A stretch of DNA of 64,000 nt, from positions 1-64,000 of the forward strand of contig CAMFHE010000011.1 of the NCBI GenBank assembly GCA_945952045.1. Reading direction: 5' to 3'. The notes beneath the pieces were generated by a model that saw only the letters and a program-made list of their open reading frames with translations, ran no database searches and was not told where the DNA came from. Shown one piece after another: positions 9,241-17,679 of this stretch. This DNA is from an uncultured Rhizobium sp. (GTDB lineage: Bacteria; Pseudomonadota; Alphaproteobacteria; Rhizobiales; Rhizobiaceae). Made by a program: the position numbers and the translations under genes. Every line of letters starts with the position of its first letter. Position 1 is the first letter of the stretch.

Positions 9241-10608
9241 ATGACTGACGCACTGCTGATTGAAAACGCCACCATCGTGACCATGGATGCGGAGCGCCGC
9301 ATTCTCGAGCGCGGCCACATGCTTGTGGAAGATGGACGGATCGCCGCAATCGGCGCGGAAGACTTTTCCGGCGACACCAGCGCCGACCGGATCGACGCCA
9401 CCGGAATGGTCGCCATGCCTGGCCTGATCGACACCCACGCCCATGCCGGACACATGCTGACCAAGGGCTTAGGCAGCGATTCCGAGGATTGGATGACGGT
9501 CACCGGCCGCATTTACGCGCAAGCGACCGACCCGGAATTCTGGGCTGCCGAGGCGCTGCTCTCCGCCGCCGAACGCATCAAATGCGGGACGACGACTGCT
9601 GCGCTGCTGTTCGGCGGCGGTCCTGACATCATGCGCACGGACACAGCAGATGCCGCGGACGCCCATCTCCAAGCCATTACAGCCATGCGCGTGCGCGAAA
9701 TCCTCGCCGTTGGACCCAACCGGCCGGGACTGCGCCATGTATACCGACACTACACACAAAGAGCGTATACCGAGTTCGAAATATCGCCCGAAGCCCAAAT
9801 CGATATCGCGGCAGATTTGGTCGACGCATGGACTAGGCGTAACGATCGTATACAAGTCGCTTTTTCACTTCCCGTCTTTGATGCACGGGAACTGGAAAAT
9901 GCAGCCGTATACAATATTTCTAAAAGAACGCGCGATCTTTCGCGCGAGAAGAGCGTACTGCTGGTGCAGGACGGCCATCGCGACGGCTCTATCGCCGCCA
10001 ATGACGCCAGACTCGGCCTGTTCGACGGCAACAGCCTGCTTGCCCATTGCATCGACCTGACGGACGAGGACCGCGCGGTGTTGAAGCGCACCGGCGCCAA
10101 GGTGGCTCACAATCCAAGCGCGCTGATGTCGCTTTACGGCCGCTGCCCGGCGCCGGAACTGATGCAGGAGGGCATCACCGTATCGCTCGGCACCGACGCC
10201 GCCGCCCCCGACCGCTCCTTCGACATGTTCCGCAACATGTTCCAGGCCCATCGCTATCACGGTCGCCATTTCGCCGACGATACCGTGCTGCCGCCCGAAC
10301 AATTGCTCGCCATGGCAACCATCGAAGGCGCGCGCGCACTCGGGATGGAAGGCGAAATCGGCTCGCTCGAAACCGGCAAGCGCGCCGATATCCTGCTGAT
10401 CGACATGCGCCAGCCGCATCTATGGCCGCCGGTCGATCCCGTGCAGCGCCTCGCTCGCTTCGCCAACGGCGCAGATGTCGACACCACCATTGTCGGCGGC
10501 CGCATCCTTATGCGCGGACGCTGCCTGATCGGCCAGGACGAAAACGCGATCCTGGACCGCGCCGAACGCGCCTTTCATCAGGCGTTGAACCGCGCCGGCC
10601 TCGCGTAA
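9241..10608 (+). CDS. Amidohydrolase, TRZ/ATZ family (second copy)
   Basis: A 455-residue metal-dependent hydrolase, paralogous to the protein at 2248-3690 (shared HAHAGH, QDGH..GS, SLE.GK.AD, FANG.DV, and VGG..L.R motifs). Metal and active-site residues are visible in GLIDTHAHAGHML, VQDGHRDGS, LLAHCIDLTDED and SLGTDAAAPDRS. The ATG at 9241 follows GGGAGGGGG with good spacing and is preferred over an upstream frame-compatible start. About 180 bases in the middle (9781-9960, 88 of 180 G or C by hand count) are much less GC-rich than the flanks (41 of 60 in the next line) and use codons such as ATA and AGA that are rare around it. The reading frame stays open and matches the paralogue, so it is not a pseudogene. 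The next amidohydrolase begins 22 bases downstream. Confidence 0.88.
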   Translation: MTDALLIENATIVTMDAERRILERGHMLVEDGRIAAIGAEDFSGDTSADRIDATGMVAMPGLIDTHAHAGHMLTKGLGSDSEDWMTVTGRIYAQATDPEFWAAEALLSAAERIKCGTTTAALLFGGGPDIMRTDTADAADAHLQAITAMRVREILAVGPNRPGLRHVYRHYTQRAYTEFEISPEAQIDIAADLVDAWTRRNDRIQVAFSLPVFDARELENAAVYNISKRTRDLSREKSVLLVQDGHRDGSIAANDARLGLFDGNSLLAHCIDLTDEDRAVLKRTGAKVAHNPSALMSLYGRCPAPELMQEGITVSLGTDAAAPDRSFDMFRNMFQAHRYHGRHFADDTVLPPEQLLAMATIEGARALGMEGEIGSLETGKRADILLIDMRQPHLWPPVDPVQRLARFANGADVDTTIVGGRILMRGRCLIGQDENAILDRAERAFHQALNRAGLA

Positions 10609-10630
10609 GAAGACCAGGGAGGAGACAACA

Positions 10631-11827
10631 ATGACCGCAGACATTCTTATCCGCAACGCCCGCCCCTTCGGCGGCGAGCCGACAGACCTCGTTATCCGCA
10701 ACGGCCGTTTCGCTCCAGGCAGCGACGAGCGCCCGGCGCTCGACATCGACGCCAGCGGCCAGGTCGCGCTGCCGGGGCTGGTCGAGGCCCATACGCATCT
10801 CGACAAGACGCTGGTCGGCATGGACTGGTTCGAAAACCGCGTCGGCCCGACCCGCAACGACCGCATCCTCGCCGACCGCCAGGCCAAGCGTGAACTCGGC
10901 ATCGACGCCCGCCGGCAATCGGCGCGTCAGGCGATGCAGACACTGAAATACGGCGTCCTGCATATCCGCAGCCATGTCGATGTCGATACCGAGATCGGCA
11001 TCGCCAATATCGAGGGCGTGGTCGCCACCCGCGAGGCCTTGCGCGATCTCGTCGACATCCAGATCGTCGCCTTTCCGCAAAGCGGCATGCTGCCGCGCGC
11101 CGGCACGCTGGAACTGATGGATGCGGCGATGCGGGCTGGCGCCGATATCGTCGGCGGCATCGATCCCGCCACCATCGAGCGCGATCCGGTTCGCCATCTC
11201 GACGCCATCTTTGAGCTGGCGGAGCGGCATGGAAAGCCGATCGACATCCATCTGCACGAATTGACAGATCTCGGCGCCTTCTGCCTCGAGCTGATCGTCG
11301 AGCGCACTCGCGCCCTGTCGATGCAGGGCAAGGTCATGGTCAGCCACGGCTATTGCCTGGGCATGCTGGAGCCTGCCCGCCAGCGGGCGTTGATCGAGGC
11401 GCTGGCCGCCGAGCGCATCGCCATCATGACTGTCGGCAGCCCCTCCGCCCCTGCCCTGCCGCTCAAGCTGATGCGCGAATGCGGCCTCGTCGTCTGCTCC
11501 GGCTCCGATGGCATTCAGGGCACCTGGGAGCCCTGGGGCAATGGCGACATGCTGGAGCGTGCAAAATATCTCGCCCAGCGCAACGGCATGACCAATGATG
11601 CCGACCTTGCCGAAACCGCCCGCATCTGCACTTTCGGCGGCGCCGAAAGCATTGGTCTCGATGGCTACGGCTTCGCCGAAGGCGATTTCGGCGATCTCGT
11701 CCTCGTTCCCGCGCAAACGCTTGCGCAGGCCGTGGCGCTGACGCCGCAGGCCCGCACCGTCATCCGCCGTGGCCGCATTGTCGTGCGCGACGGCATTCTC
11801 GCCGGAGACCTTTCCCATGTCGCCTGA
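10631..11827 (+). CDS. Cytosine-deaminase-like amidohydrolase
   Basis: A 398-residue amidohydrolase of the CodA/AtzC-like branch, which hydrolyses pyrimidines and related rings or N-substituted amides. It shows the metal HxH in LVEAHTHLDKTLVG, a histidine in IDIHLHELTD, another in KVMVSHGYCLGML, and the aspartate in VCSGSDGIQGTWEPWG. LDK after HTH is typical of this branch. A strong ribosome site (GGGAGGAGA) precedes the ATG. It sits between the second TRZ/ATZ-type gene and the GntR regulator, in the same direction, and is likely co-transcribed with both. Three different amidohydrolases in one locus suggest consecutive hydrolytic steps on one compound. Confidence 0.88.
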   Translation: MTADILIRNARPFGGEPTDLVIRNGRFAPGSDERPALDIDASGQVALPGLVEAHTHLDKTLVGMDWFENRVGPTRNDRILADRQAKRELGIDARRQSARQAMQTLKYGVLHIRSHVDVDTEIGIANIEGVVATREALRDLVDIQIVAFPQSGMLPRAGTLELMDAAMRAGADIVGGIDPATIERDPVRHLDAIFELAERHGKPIDIHLHELTDLGAFCLELIVERTRALSMQGKVMVSHGYCLGMLEPARQRALIEALAAERIAIMTVGSPSAPALPLKLMRECGLVVCSGSDGIQGTWEPWGNGDMLERAKYLAQRNGMTNDADLAETARICTFGGAESIGLDGYGFAEGDFGDLVLVPAQTLAQAVALTPQARTVIRRGRIVVRDGILAGDLSHVA

Positions 11828-11884
11828 AACCACCCATGAGCGCCATGTGAGCGCCTATTCGCTAGGCTATCGCGCGGTGAAGGC

Positions 11885-12601
11885 ATGACAACCGTCATCA
11901 AGGAAAAGACCCGCGCATCGACGGTTTCGAAATCCGATGCCGTCTACCGCGCCCTCAAGCGCGCCATCCTCGACCAGGCGCTGGCGGCCGGCACCAAGCT
12001 GCCGGAGGATTCGATCGGCGAGCGCCTTGGCGTCAGCCGCACCATCGTCCGCCAGGCGCTCGCGCGTCTCAACGGCGAAGGACTGATTGAACTTCGCCCG
12101 CATAAGGGCGCCTGCGTCGCCCAGCCGAGCCTGGAGGACGGCCGCAATATCTTCGCAGTGCGCCGCTCGCTCGAAGCCCTCGTCGTCGACAGCCTGATCG
12201 GCAAATTGTCGCCCCAGCAGATCCGCCATCTCGAAGCCCATGTCGAGGCCGAGGACATGGCCCGCGCCAACGATACCGCAACCTCGATCCAGCTCGCCGG
12301 CGAGTTTCACGTGCTGCTGGCGAAACTGACCGAAAACGACATCCTGTCGCGCTACGTCACAGAGCTCGTCTCGCGTTCCTCCCTGATATTGTCATTGTAT
12401 GGCCGGCCGCATTCGCCCGATTGCGCCGTCTCCGAACATCGCGAGCTGATCACGGCGCTGGCAAACGGCGACCGGGAAAAGGCGGGCAGCCTGATGCTGC
12501 ACCATATCGACGCCATCACCACGCGGGCGCTGCTCAAGAGCCAGACCGAAAAGGACTTCCCCGATCTGCTCGCCGCCTACGCTAGGGAGGAAGGTCTGTA
12601 G
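11885..12601 (+). CDS. GntR-family regulator with FCD domain
   Basis: A 238-residue transcription factor. Residues 18-80 form the GntR winged helix (IGERLGVSRTIVRQALARL is the recognition part), and the C-terminal part is an FCD ligand-binding domain with the metal histidines expected in EFHVLL, SEHRELI and HHIDAI. FCD regulators usually sense a small carboxylate or related pathway intermediate and repress neighbouring catabolic genes. It follows the two amidohydrolase genes by 57 bases, so it most likely controls them and the divergent transporter operon. GTATAC sites near 9093 are candidate operators. Confidence 0.9.
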   Translation: MTTVIKEKTRASTVSKSDAVYRALKRAILDQALAAGTKLPEDSIGERLGVSRTIVRQALARLNGEGLIELRPHKGACVAQPSLEDGRNIFAVRRSLEALVVDSLIGKLSPQQIRHLEAHVEAEDMARANDTATSIQLAGEFHVLLAKLTENDILSRYVTELVSRSSLILSLYGRPHSPDCAVSEHRELITALANGDREKAGSLMLHHIDAITTRALLKSQTEKDFPDLLAAYAREEGL

Positions 12602-12695
12602 CAACGGCAAAAACAAGCGCAAAACTGAAAGATTGATCGCAGCGTAAAAACTTGATAATTACATACATGTTTTTTGCGCGCGGGACCGGATCGCG

Positions 12696-13580
12696 ATGAC
12701 CTTTCAGCCAAGGATGCAGAACAGGATCGAAGGATTTTCGGTCGTCGGCGGGTTGCGACGCCGAAACTGGAACGGAATCACCGCCGATCTCTGGGATGTG
12801 CAATGCGCCGCCTATGCCGGCGGCCATTATCTGGCGCGCGATCCGCGCTTGTTCATCCTGCTCGACCAGCAGGGCGAGGGACGGCCGAACGTCAAGCTGA
12901 CGCCGCTCGGTCGCGGTGCGCCGCAGGATAGCCGTGAGAGCCCGATTTCCTATATTCCCGCCGAGATGGATCTCTGGGTGGATATCACGCAGGTGCAATC
13001 GGTGCGCCATCTCGATATCCATTTCGATGCGGATGTCGTCAGCCGCCGGCTTGGCGAGGAGATCGACCCGGAAAAGCTGAAGAACCCGCAATTACTGTTC
13101 TTCGATCAGCGCGTTCTGGCGCTTGCCGAACTCATCGCCGCCGATATCGCCGGTCCCGACCCCTTGCACGATCTCTACGGCGATGGACTGGCTCTGGCAT
13201 TGGTCGTCGATGTCCTGAAAGTGCTGAAATCGCCGCCGCGCCGGCGCGGCGTGCTCGCGCCCTGGCAGTTGCGCCGCGTCACCGATTTTCTGACCGCCCA
13301 TTGCACACGCGGCGTCCGGTTGCAGGAACTGGCGGATCTGGCCGGCCTTTCGGCATCGCATTTCAGCCATTCGTTCAAGGCTTCGACAGGGTTGGCGCCG
13401 CACGAATGGCAGATGACCGCGCGCCTCGACCGGGCCAAAACCCTGCTGCTCTCCGGCGACCAGCCCCTGACCGCCATTGCCGCCGAAACCGGCTTTTCCG
13501 ACCAAGCCCATTTCACCCGCGCATTTCGCAAGCATAACGGCACCTCGCCGGCCCGCTGGAAAAAGGCAAGGCTGGCATGA
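12696..13580 (+). CDS. AraC-family regulator next to a siderophore receptor
   Basis: A 294-residue regulator whose last 100 residues are an AraC/XylS DNA-binding domain with two helix-turn-helix units (LQELADLAGLSASHFSHSFK and PLTAIAAETGFSDQAHFTRA). The N-terminal 180 residues are a sensor region without a domain I can name. It lies immediately upstream of, and in the same direction as, a ferrichrome-type receptor gene, so it probably activates that gene when the siderophore is present. Two TTTTGCCCA direct repeats just after its stop codon may be its binding sites. The ATG at 12696 is chosen; only a weak GGGA precedes it. Confidence 0.85.
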   Translation: MTFQPRMQNRIEGFSVVGGLRRRNWNGITADLWDVQCAAYAGGHYLARDPRLFILLDQQGEGRPNVKLTPLGRGAPQDSRESPISYIPAEMDLWVDITQVQSVRHLDIHFDADVVSRRLGEEIDPEKLKNPQLLFFDQRVLALAELIAADIAGPDPLHDLYGDGLALALVVDVLKVLKSPPRRRGVLAPWQLRRVTDFLTAHCTRGVRLQELADLAGLSASHFSHSFKASTGLAPHEWQMTARLDRAKTLLLSGDQPLTAIAAETGFSDQAHFTRAFRKHNGTSPARWKKARLA

Positions 13581-13591
13581 CTATGTCCGGT

Positions 13592-13619
13592 TTTTGCCCA
13601 CATTGTGAAATTTTGCCCA
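13592..13619 (+). promoter_or_regulatory. Direct repeat, candidate AraC operator
   Basis: TTTTGCCCA occurs at 13592-13600 and again at 13611-13619, a 19-base period, within the 156 bases between the AraC gene and the receptor gene. AraC proteins bind tandem half-sites about two helical turns apart, which fits. No Fur, RirA or Irr box of the known consensus was seen in this gap. Assignment to the AraC protein is inference. Confidence 0.35.
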
Positions 13620-13736
13620 AAATCGTTCAATTTCCCGCGATGGTGCCAAGCGGCGTCGGAAAATTTGAGTTAAAGACTCCGCTTAAAGCCGCACTCTGTT
13701 TGTGGCCATCTACATCGTGGGATTGGGGTTTGCAGT

Positions 13737-15920
13737 ATGAAGCGGGGCAAAGGCTCTTTTGGAAATCGATCGACCTTGCGGGCAGGCGTGGCGCTGCTCG
13801 GCATTTGCGCGGGCTTCCCAGCCTTGGCGCAGAATGCCGACACGGCGCTGAAGCCGATTGTATTGCAGGGCCAGACAAGCGGCGCGACGACGACCGCGAC
13901 CGACAAGGCTGACGCGCCGGTCAAGGGGTATGTCGCCAAGGCATCCTCGGCCGGCTCCAAGACCGATACGCCCGTCAATGAAATCCCGCAGGCCGTCTCC
14001 GTCATCGGCAAGCAGGAAATGAACGACCGCGGCGTCGTCAACAAGGTCGACGAGGCCCTGCGCTACACGCCGGGCATCACCGCCGAGCCATTCGGCACGG
14101 ATGCCGATACCGACTGGGTCTATATTCGCGGCTTCGATGCGACGCAGACCGGCGTCTTCCTCGATGGCCTCAACCTGTTCTCTTACGGTTTCGGCGGCTT
14201 CCAGATCGATCCGTTCATGCTGGAGCGCGTCGACGCGCTCAAGGGTCCGTCTTCGGTGCTTTACGGCGGCGGCAATGCCGGCGGCATCCTCAACTACGTG
14301 CGCAAGCGCCCGACCGACGAGCCGTATTACTACACGGAAATCGGCATCAACAGCAACGGCAACGCCTTCACCGGCTTTGACGTGTCCGACAAGCTGGGCA
14401 GCAGCGAGACGATGAGCTATCGCGTGACCGGCAAGATCGCCGGCGGCGACAACTATTCCGATTTCTCGCATGATCTGCGCGGCTTCATCATGCCGCAGCT
14501 CACCGTTTCGCCCGACGAGGCCACCAAGGTGACGATCTGGGGCATGGCCTCCGGCCTCGACCAGGTGCATGTCGGCAACGGCTTCTTCCCCTATGTCGGC
14601 ACGGTCGTCGATGCGCCCTTCGGCAAGATCGATCGCAAGGCTTTCTACGGCGAGCCGGACATCGACAGCGGCAAATATGCCCAGCAGATGCTCGGCGCCG
14701 AATTCGAGCATGATTTCGACAATGGCTGGAAGGTCTCGTCGAACATGCGCTACAGCCACCTCTACAAGCATGAGGAAGGCCCCTACCTGTTCGGCTATGT
14801 CGGCGGCGTTCCGACTGCCCCGGACTACCAGCTCAATCGTATCGGCTTTGAAGCGACCTCCAAGGTCGACAGCTTCTCCATCGACAATCGCGCCGAAACC
14901 GAATTTGATCTTGGCGCCACCGATCACAAGCTGATGCTCGGCCTCGACTACAAATATTACCGTCTGGATCACATCCAGGCTTGCTGCGGCGCCACCTCGA
15001 TCAGCGCCACCAATCCGATCTACGGCGTGCCGCAGGGCAACAACTTCGTCTACATCGATCAGGTCGTTACCCAGCAGCAGGTCGGCGCCTATGTGCAGGA
15101 CCAGATCCGCTTCGGCGGCGGCTGGCTCGCGACCCTCAACGGCCGCTTCGACTTCGTCAATACCGATACCGACGACGATCTGGCCTCGGCGAGCTACAGC
15201 TTCGACAAGTCGGCCGCCAGCGGCCGCGCCGGTCTGGCCTATGAATTCGACAACGGCCTGACGCCCTATGTCAGCGTCGGCACCTTCTTCAACCCGACCA
15301 TCGCCGTCAGCACCACGCCGAACAATGCGCCGGAAGAAGGCGAACAGTATGAAGTCGGCGTCAAATACGACCCGACCTTCATCGACGGCAGCTTCACGCT
15401 GTCGCTGTTCAACCTGAACAAGCGCAACGTCATCGTCACCGATCCCGCAACCTTCCTTTCCAGCCAGATCGGCGAAGTGCAGTCGCGCGGCGTCGAACTC
15501 GAAGGCAAGGTCAACCTGAATGAGAATTGGAAGGTTCTCGGCTCGCTGACCTATACCGACATGGAAGTCAAGGAAGACATCGTTCCCGGCTTCGTCGGCA
15601 AGCGCCCCTATCTCATTCCGGACGTTCAGGCATCGCTGTGGCTCGACTATACGGTCACCCAGGGCGCGCTTGAAGGCCTGAGCCTCGGCGCCGGCATGCG
15701 TTACCAGGGCGAAAGCTGGGCAGACCGCCTCAACACGCTGAAGGTTCCGGATGCGACCGTCTTCGACGCCGCCGTCCGCTACAAGAAGGACAATTGGGAG
15801 GCCGCGCTCAACGTGACCAACCTGTTCGACAAGGATTACGTCCGCGGTTGCCAGGGCGATTCCACCTGCGGCTATGGCGATGCGCGCACCATCACCTTCA
15901 AGCTGAGCAAGGTCTGGTAA
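13737..15920 (+). CDS. TonB-dependent siderophore receptor, ferrichrome type
   Basis: A 727-residue outer-membrane receptor. Residues 1-32 are a signal peptide ending in PALAQ; the plug domain contains the siderophore-receptor motif PQAVSVIGKQEMNDRG and LKGPSSVLYGGGNAGGILNY; the barrel ends in TITFKLSKVW with a terminal aromatic residue. The C-terminal cysteine pair (CQGDSTCGYGDAR) and overall layout resemble FhuA/FoxA, so a hydroxamate siderophore is the best guess. An unusual adjacent Cys-Cys pair (QACCGAT) lies in an extracellular-loop region around residue 418. GGGG lies just upstream of the ATG. A strong terminator follows the gene. Import past the outer membrane would need TonB and an ABC transporter; no ferrichrome-type one is adjacent. 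Confidence 0.92.
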   Translation: MKRGKGSFGNRSTLRAGVALLGICAGFPALAQNADTALKPIVLQGQTSGATTTATDKADAPVKGYVAKASSAGSKTDTPVNEIPQAVSVIGKQEMNDRGVVNKVDEALRYTPGITAEPFGTDADTDWVYIRGFDATQTGVFLDGLNLFSYGFGGFQIDPFMLERVDALKGPSSVLYGGGNAGGILNYVRKRPTDEPYYYTEIGINSNGNAFTGFDVSDKLGSSETMSYRVTGKIAGGDNYSDFSHDLRGFIMPQLTVSPDEATKVTIWGMASGLDQVHVGNGFFPYVGTVVDAPFGKIDRKAFYGEPDIDSGKYAQQMLGAEFEHDFDNGWKVSSNMRYSHLYKHEEGPYLFGYVGGVPTAPDYQLNRIGFEATSKVDSFSIDNRAETEFDLGATDHKLMLGLDYKYYRLDHIQACCGATSISATNPIYGVPQGNNFVYIDQVVTQQQVGAYVQDQIRFGGGWLATLNGRFDFVNTDTDDDLASASYSFDKSAASGRAGLAYEFDNGLTPYVSVGTFFNPTIAVSTTPNNAPEEGEQYEVGVKYDPTFIDGSFTLSLFNLNKRNVIVTDPATFLSSQIGEVQSRGVELEGKVNLNENWKVLGSLTYTDMEVKEDIVPGFVGKRPYLIPDVQASLWLDYTVTQGALEGLSLGAGMRYQGESWADRLNTLKVPDATVFDAAVRYKKDNWEAALNVTNLFDKDYVRGCQGDSTCGYGDARTITFKLSKVW

Positions 15921-15955
15921 ACGGGCGGACCCGCTTCGCCACAGCATTTGCAAGG

Positions 15956-15990
15956 ACGGGCCGGAAGGAAACTTCCGGCCCGTTTCCGTA
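15956..15990 (+). terminator. Rho-independent terminator of the receptor gene
   Basis: A perfect 12-base inverted repeat (ACGGGCCGGAAG / CTTCCGGCCCGT) with a GAAA loop is followed by TTTCC. It lies 36 bases after the stop codon of the siderophore receptor and before the convergent cdsA-like gene. Confidence 0.85.
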
Positions 15991-16042
15991 TCATTTCCAC
16001 TCTTCTTCGAATCGCGGAAACGCTCCATCTCTTTGTTTTCAC

Positions 16043-16086
16043 GCAATTCCGGACGCAAAACCGCTTCGCACTTTTGCTGGAATTGC
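16043..16086. repeat. Rhizobial intergenic palindromic repeat
   Basis: A 44-base element begins GCAATTCC and ends GGAATTGC, with an imperfect inner palindrome around CGCTTCGC. It lies between convergent genes and ends two bases before the stop codon of the CdsA-like gene. I recognise this sequence from memory as a short repeat found many times in Rhizobium and Agrobacterium genomes; within this window, part of it (AGCAATTCCAG) recurs near 31023, after the livJ-like gene. Confidence 0.6.
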
Positions 16087-16088
16087 TT

Positions 16089-17018
16089 CTATGTCCAGGC
16101 GTAGCGGACGATGTGGAAGAAGATCGGCGCGGCGAAGACCAGACTGTCGGCGCGGTCAAGCATACCGCCATGGCCCTCGATCATCTGACCCCAATCCTTG
16201 ACGCCGCGATCGCGCTTGATGGCCGACGCCACGAGGCCGCCGAAGAAACCCATGATGCAGGACAGCGCCGCCAGCACTCCCGCCTCCAGCGGCGAGAACG
16301 GCGTCAGCCAGGAAAGGCCGGCGCCGAGTAGCGAAGCGCTGGCAATGCCGCCAATTAGCCCCTCCCAGGTCTTCGACGGCGAGACGTTTGGCGACAGGCG
16401 ATGCTTTCCGAAGAGCTTGCCGAAGACATATTGCAGCACGTCGCTGCCCTGCACGGTCGCGATCAGGAAGGCGATCAGCAACAGGCCGCGCCCGTCATTG
16501 CCGGGGATCGGCAGCGTCACCAGGGCCGGCACATGGCTGATGCAATAGACCGCCAACATCAATCCCCATTGCTGCTCGCTCACCCGCTCCAGAAAATGCG
16601 CGGTATCGCCGCGAATGGCGGTGATCGCCGGCATGGCGAGGAAGCAATAGACGGGGATGAAGATCGAATAGAGCCCGTACCAGTCGATCCAGATCAGGTA
16701 ATATTGCGCCGGAATGACGATCAGGAACATGCCGAGCAGCGTCCAGCGGTCGGCATGGCGCGTGCTGGTCAAGGTCACATATTCGCGCAGCGCCGCAAAC
16801 GAGATGAAGGCGAAGAGAACCACCACGCCGCCCTTACCGAACAGGAAGGCGATGCTGATCGCCGCCACCATGATCCACCAGGCCTTGATGCGGGCGTTGA
16901 GATTGGTCAGCGTCGACGGCAGCGGTTTCGGGCTTCGCCAGGAAAGCACGCCGGCGATGGCGCTCGCCCCGGCAAGCGTTCCGGCCAGCCCGATAAAAAG
17001 ATTGGCTTCGTCGCTCAT
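16089..17018 (-). CDS. CdsA-like phosphatidate cytidylyltransferase (YnbB type)
   Basis: A 309-residue polytopic membrane enzyme that would make CDP-diacylglycerol or a similar CDP-lipid from CTP. The CdsA signature is at the C-terminus (SAIKRDRGVKDWGQMIEGHG followed by GMLDRADSLVF), with the conserved SPSKTWEGLIGG before it. It resembles the E. coli YnbB paralogue rather than the housekeeping CdsA, and its neighbours are the matching YnbA- and YnbC-like genes. Its ATG overlaps the stop of the acyltransferase gene by four bases, so the two are translationally coupled. A second, housekeeping cdsA is expected elsewhere in the genome. Confidence 0.88.
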   Translation of the reverse strand: MSDEANLFIGLAGTLAGASAIAGVLSWRSPKPLPSTLTNLNARIKAWWIMVAAISIAFLFGKGGVVVLFAFISFAALREYVTLTSTRHADRWTLLGMFLIVIPAQYYLIWIDWYGLYSIFIPVYCFLAMPAITAIRGDTAHFLERVSEQQWGLMLAVYCISHVPALVTLPIPGNDGRGLLLIAFLIATVQGSDVLQYVFGKLFGKHRLSPNVSPSKTWEGLIGGIASASLLGAGLSWLTPFSPLEAGVLAALSCIMGFFGGLVASAIKRDRGVKDWGQMIEGHGGMLDRADSLVFAAPIFFHIVRYAWT

Positions 17019-17668
17019 CGGGTGCTCCCCTGCGGTTTGGGCGCCAGGGCAAGCAGGGATCCCCGCGCCCGGTCCAGAAAGTCCTTGCGGTCCTCACCCT
17101 CGCCCAAGACCAGCGGCGTGCCGAAAATCACCCGGCAGAGCAGCGGGATCGGCAGGATCGCCCCCTTGGGCAGCACCCGCGACATGTTCTCGATCCAGCA
17201 GGGCACGAGTTCGACATTCGGCCGGGCAAGGGCAAGATTGTAGAGGCCGGCGCGAAAGCGCAGCAGCGGCTCTTCGGTCATGTTGCGCGTGCCTTCGGGG
17301 AAGAAGATCAGCGACTGGCCGGCATCGAGCGCGGCGCGCATGATTTCGAGCGGATCGGCCTTGCGCTCCACCCAGTTGCGCTCGACGAGAACGGTGCGCA
17401 GCAGTTTGCCGGAGAGAAAACGACGGATGGCCCCCGCCATCCAGTAGTCAGCGCCAGCGACGGCAGAGGTTCGTCCCCGCTCCTGCGGCGACAGGCAGGC
17501 GGAAATTAGGATGAAATCGCCATGGCTGGAGTGATTGGCGAAATAGATGCGCTGGCGACCTCCCGGCGCACAGCCATCCCAGATCGGCCGAACGCCGGTG
17601 ACGGCGCGGGCAAGGCCGGCAAGCGCTGCGCCGGACAGCGCCTGCAGGGCCGTATGCTCATAGGTCAT
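17015..17668 (-). CDS. PlsC-type lysophospholipid acyltransferase
   Basis: A 217-residue acyltransferase of the PlsC/LPLAT family. The catalytic HX4D motif is in NHSSHGDFI and the phosphate-binding motif in FFPEGTRN. It would acylate a lysophosphatidate-like acceptor using acyl-ACP or acyl-CoA at the inner membrane. It lies between the hydrolase-methyltransferase gene (11 bases upstream) and the CdsA-like gene (four-base overlap), so the product is probably the lipid that the CdsA-like enzyme activates. E. coli ynbABCD has no PlsC in this place as far as I recall. Confidence 0.88.
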   Translation of the reverse strand: MTYEHTALQALSGAALAGLARAVTGVRPIWDGCAPGGRQRIYFANHSSHGDFILISACLSPQERGRTSAVAGADYWMAGAIRRFLSGKLLRTVLVERNWVERKADPLEIMRAALDAGQSLIFFPEGTRNMTEEPLLRFRAGLYNLALARPNVELVPCWIENMSRVLPKGAILPIPLLCRVIFGTPLVLGEGEDRKDFLDRARGSLLALAPKPQGSTR

Positions 17669-17679
17669 TCCCGCCCCCT

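Noticed and set aside
7461-9248. 595-residue plus-strand frame antisense to the binding-protein gene
   Set aside because: No family motif, no ribosome site, and it covers a well-supported gene on the other strand.
13581-13736. Fur, RirA or Irr box before the siderophore receptor
   Set aside because: No match to the consensus sequences that I remember was found in the gap.
13710-16058. 782-residue minus-strand frame over the TonB-dependent receptor gene
   Set aside because: Antisense shadow of a receptor gene with full-length motifs and a terminator in the correct orientation.
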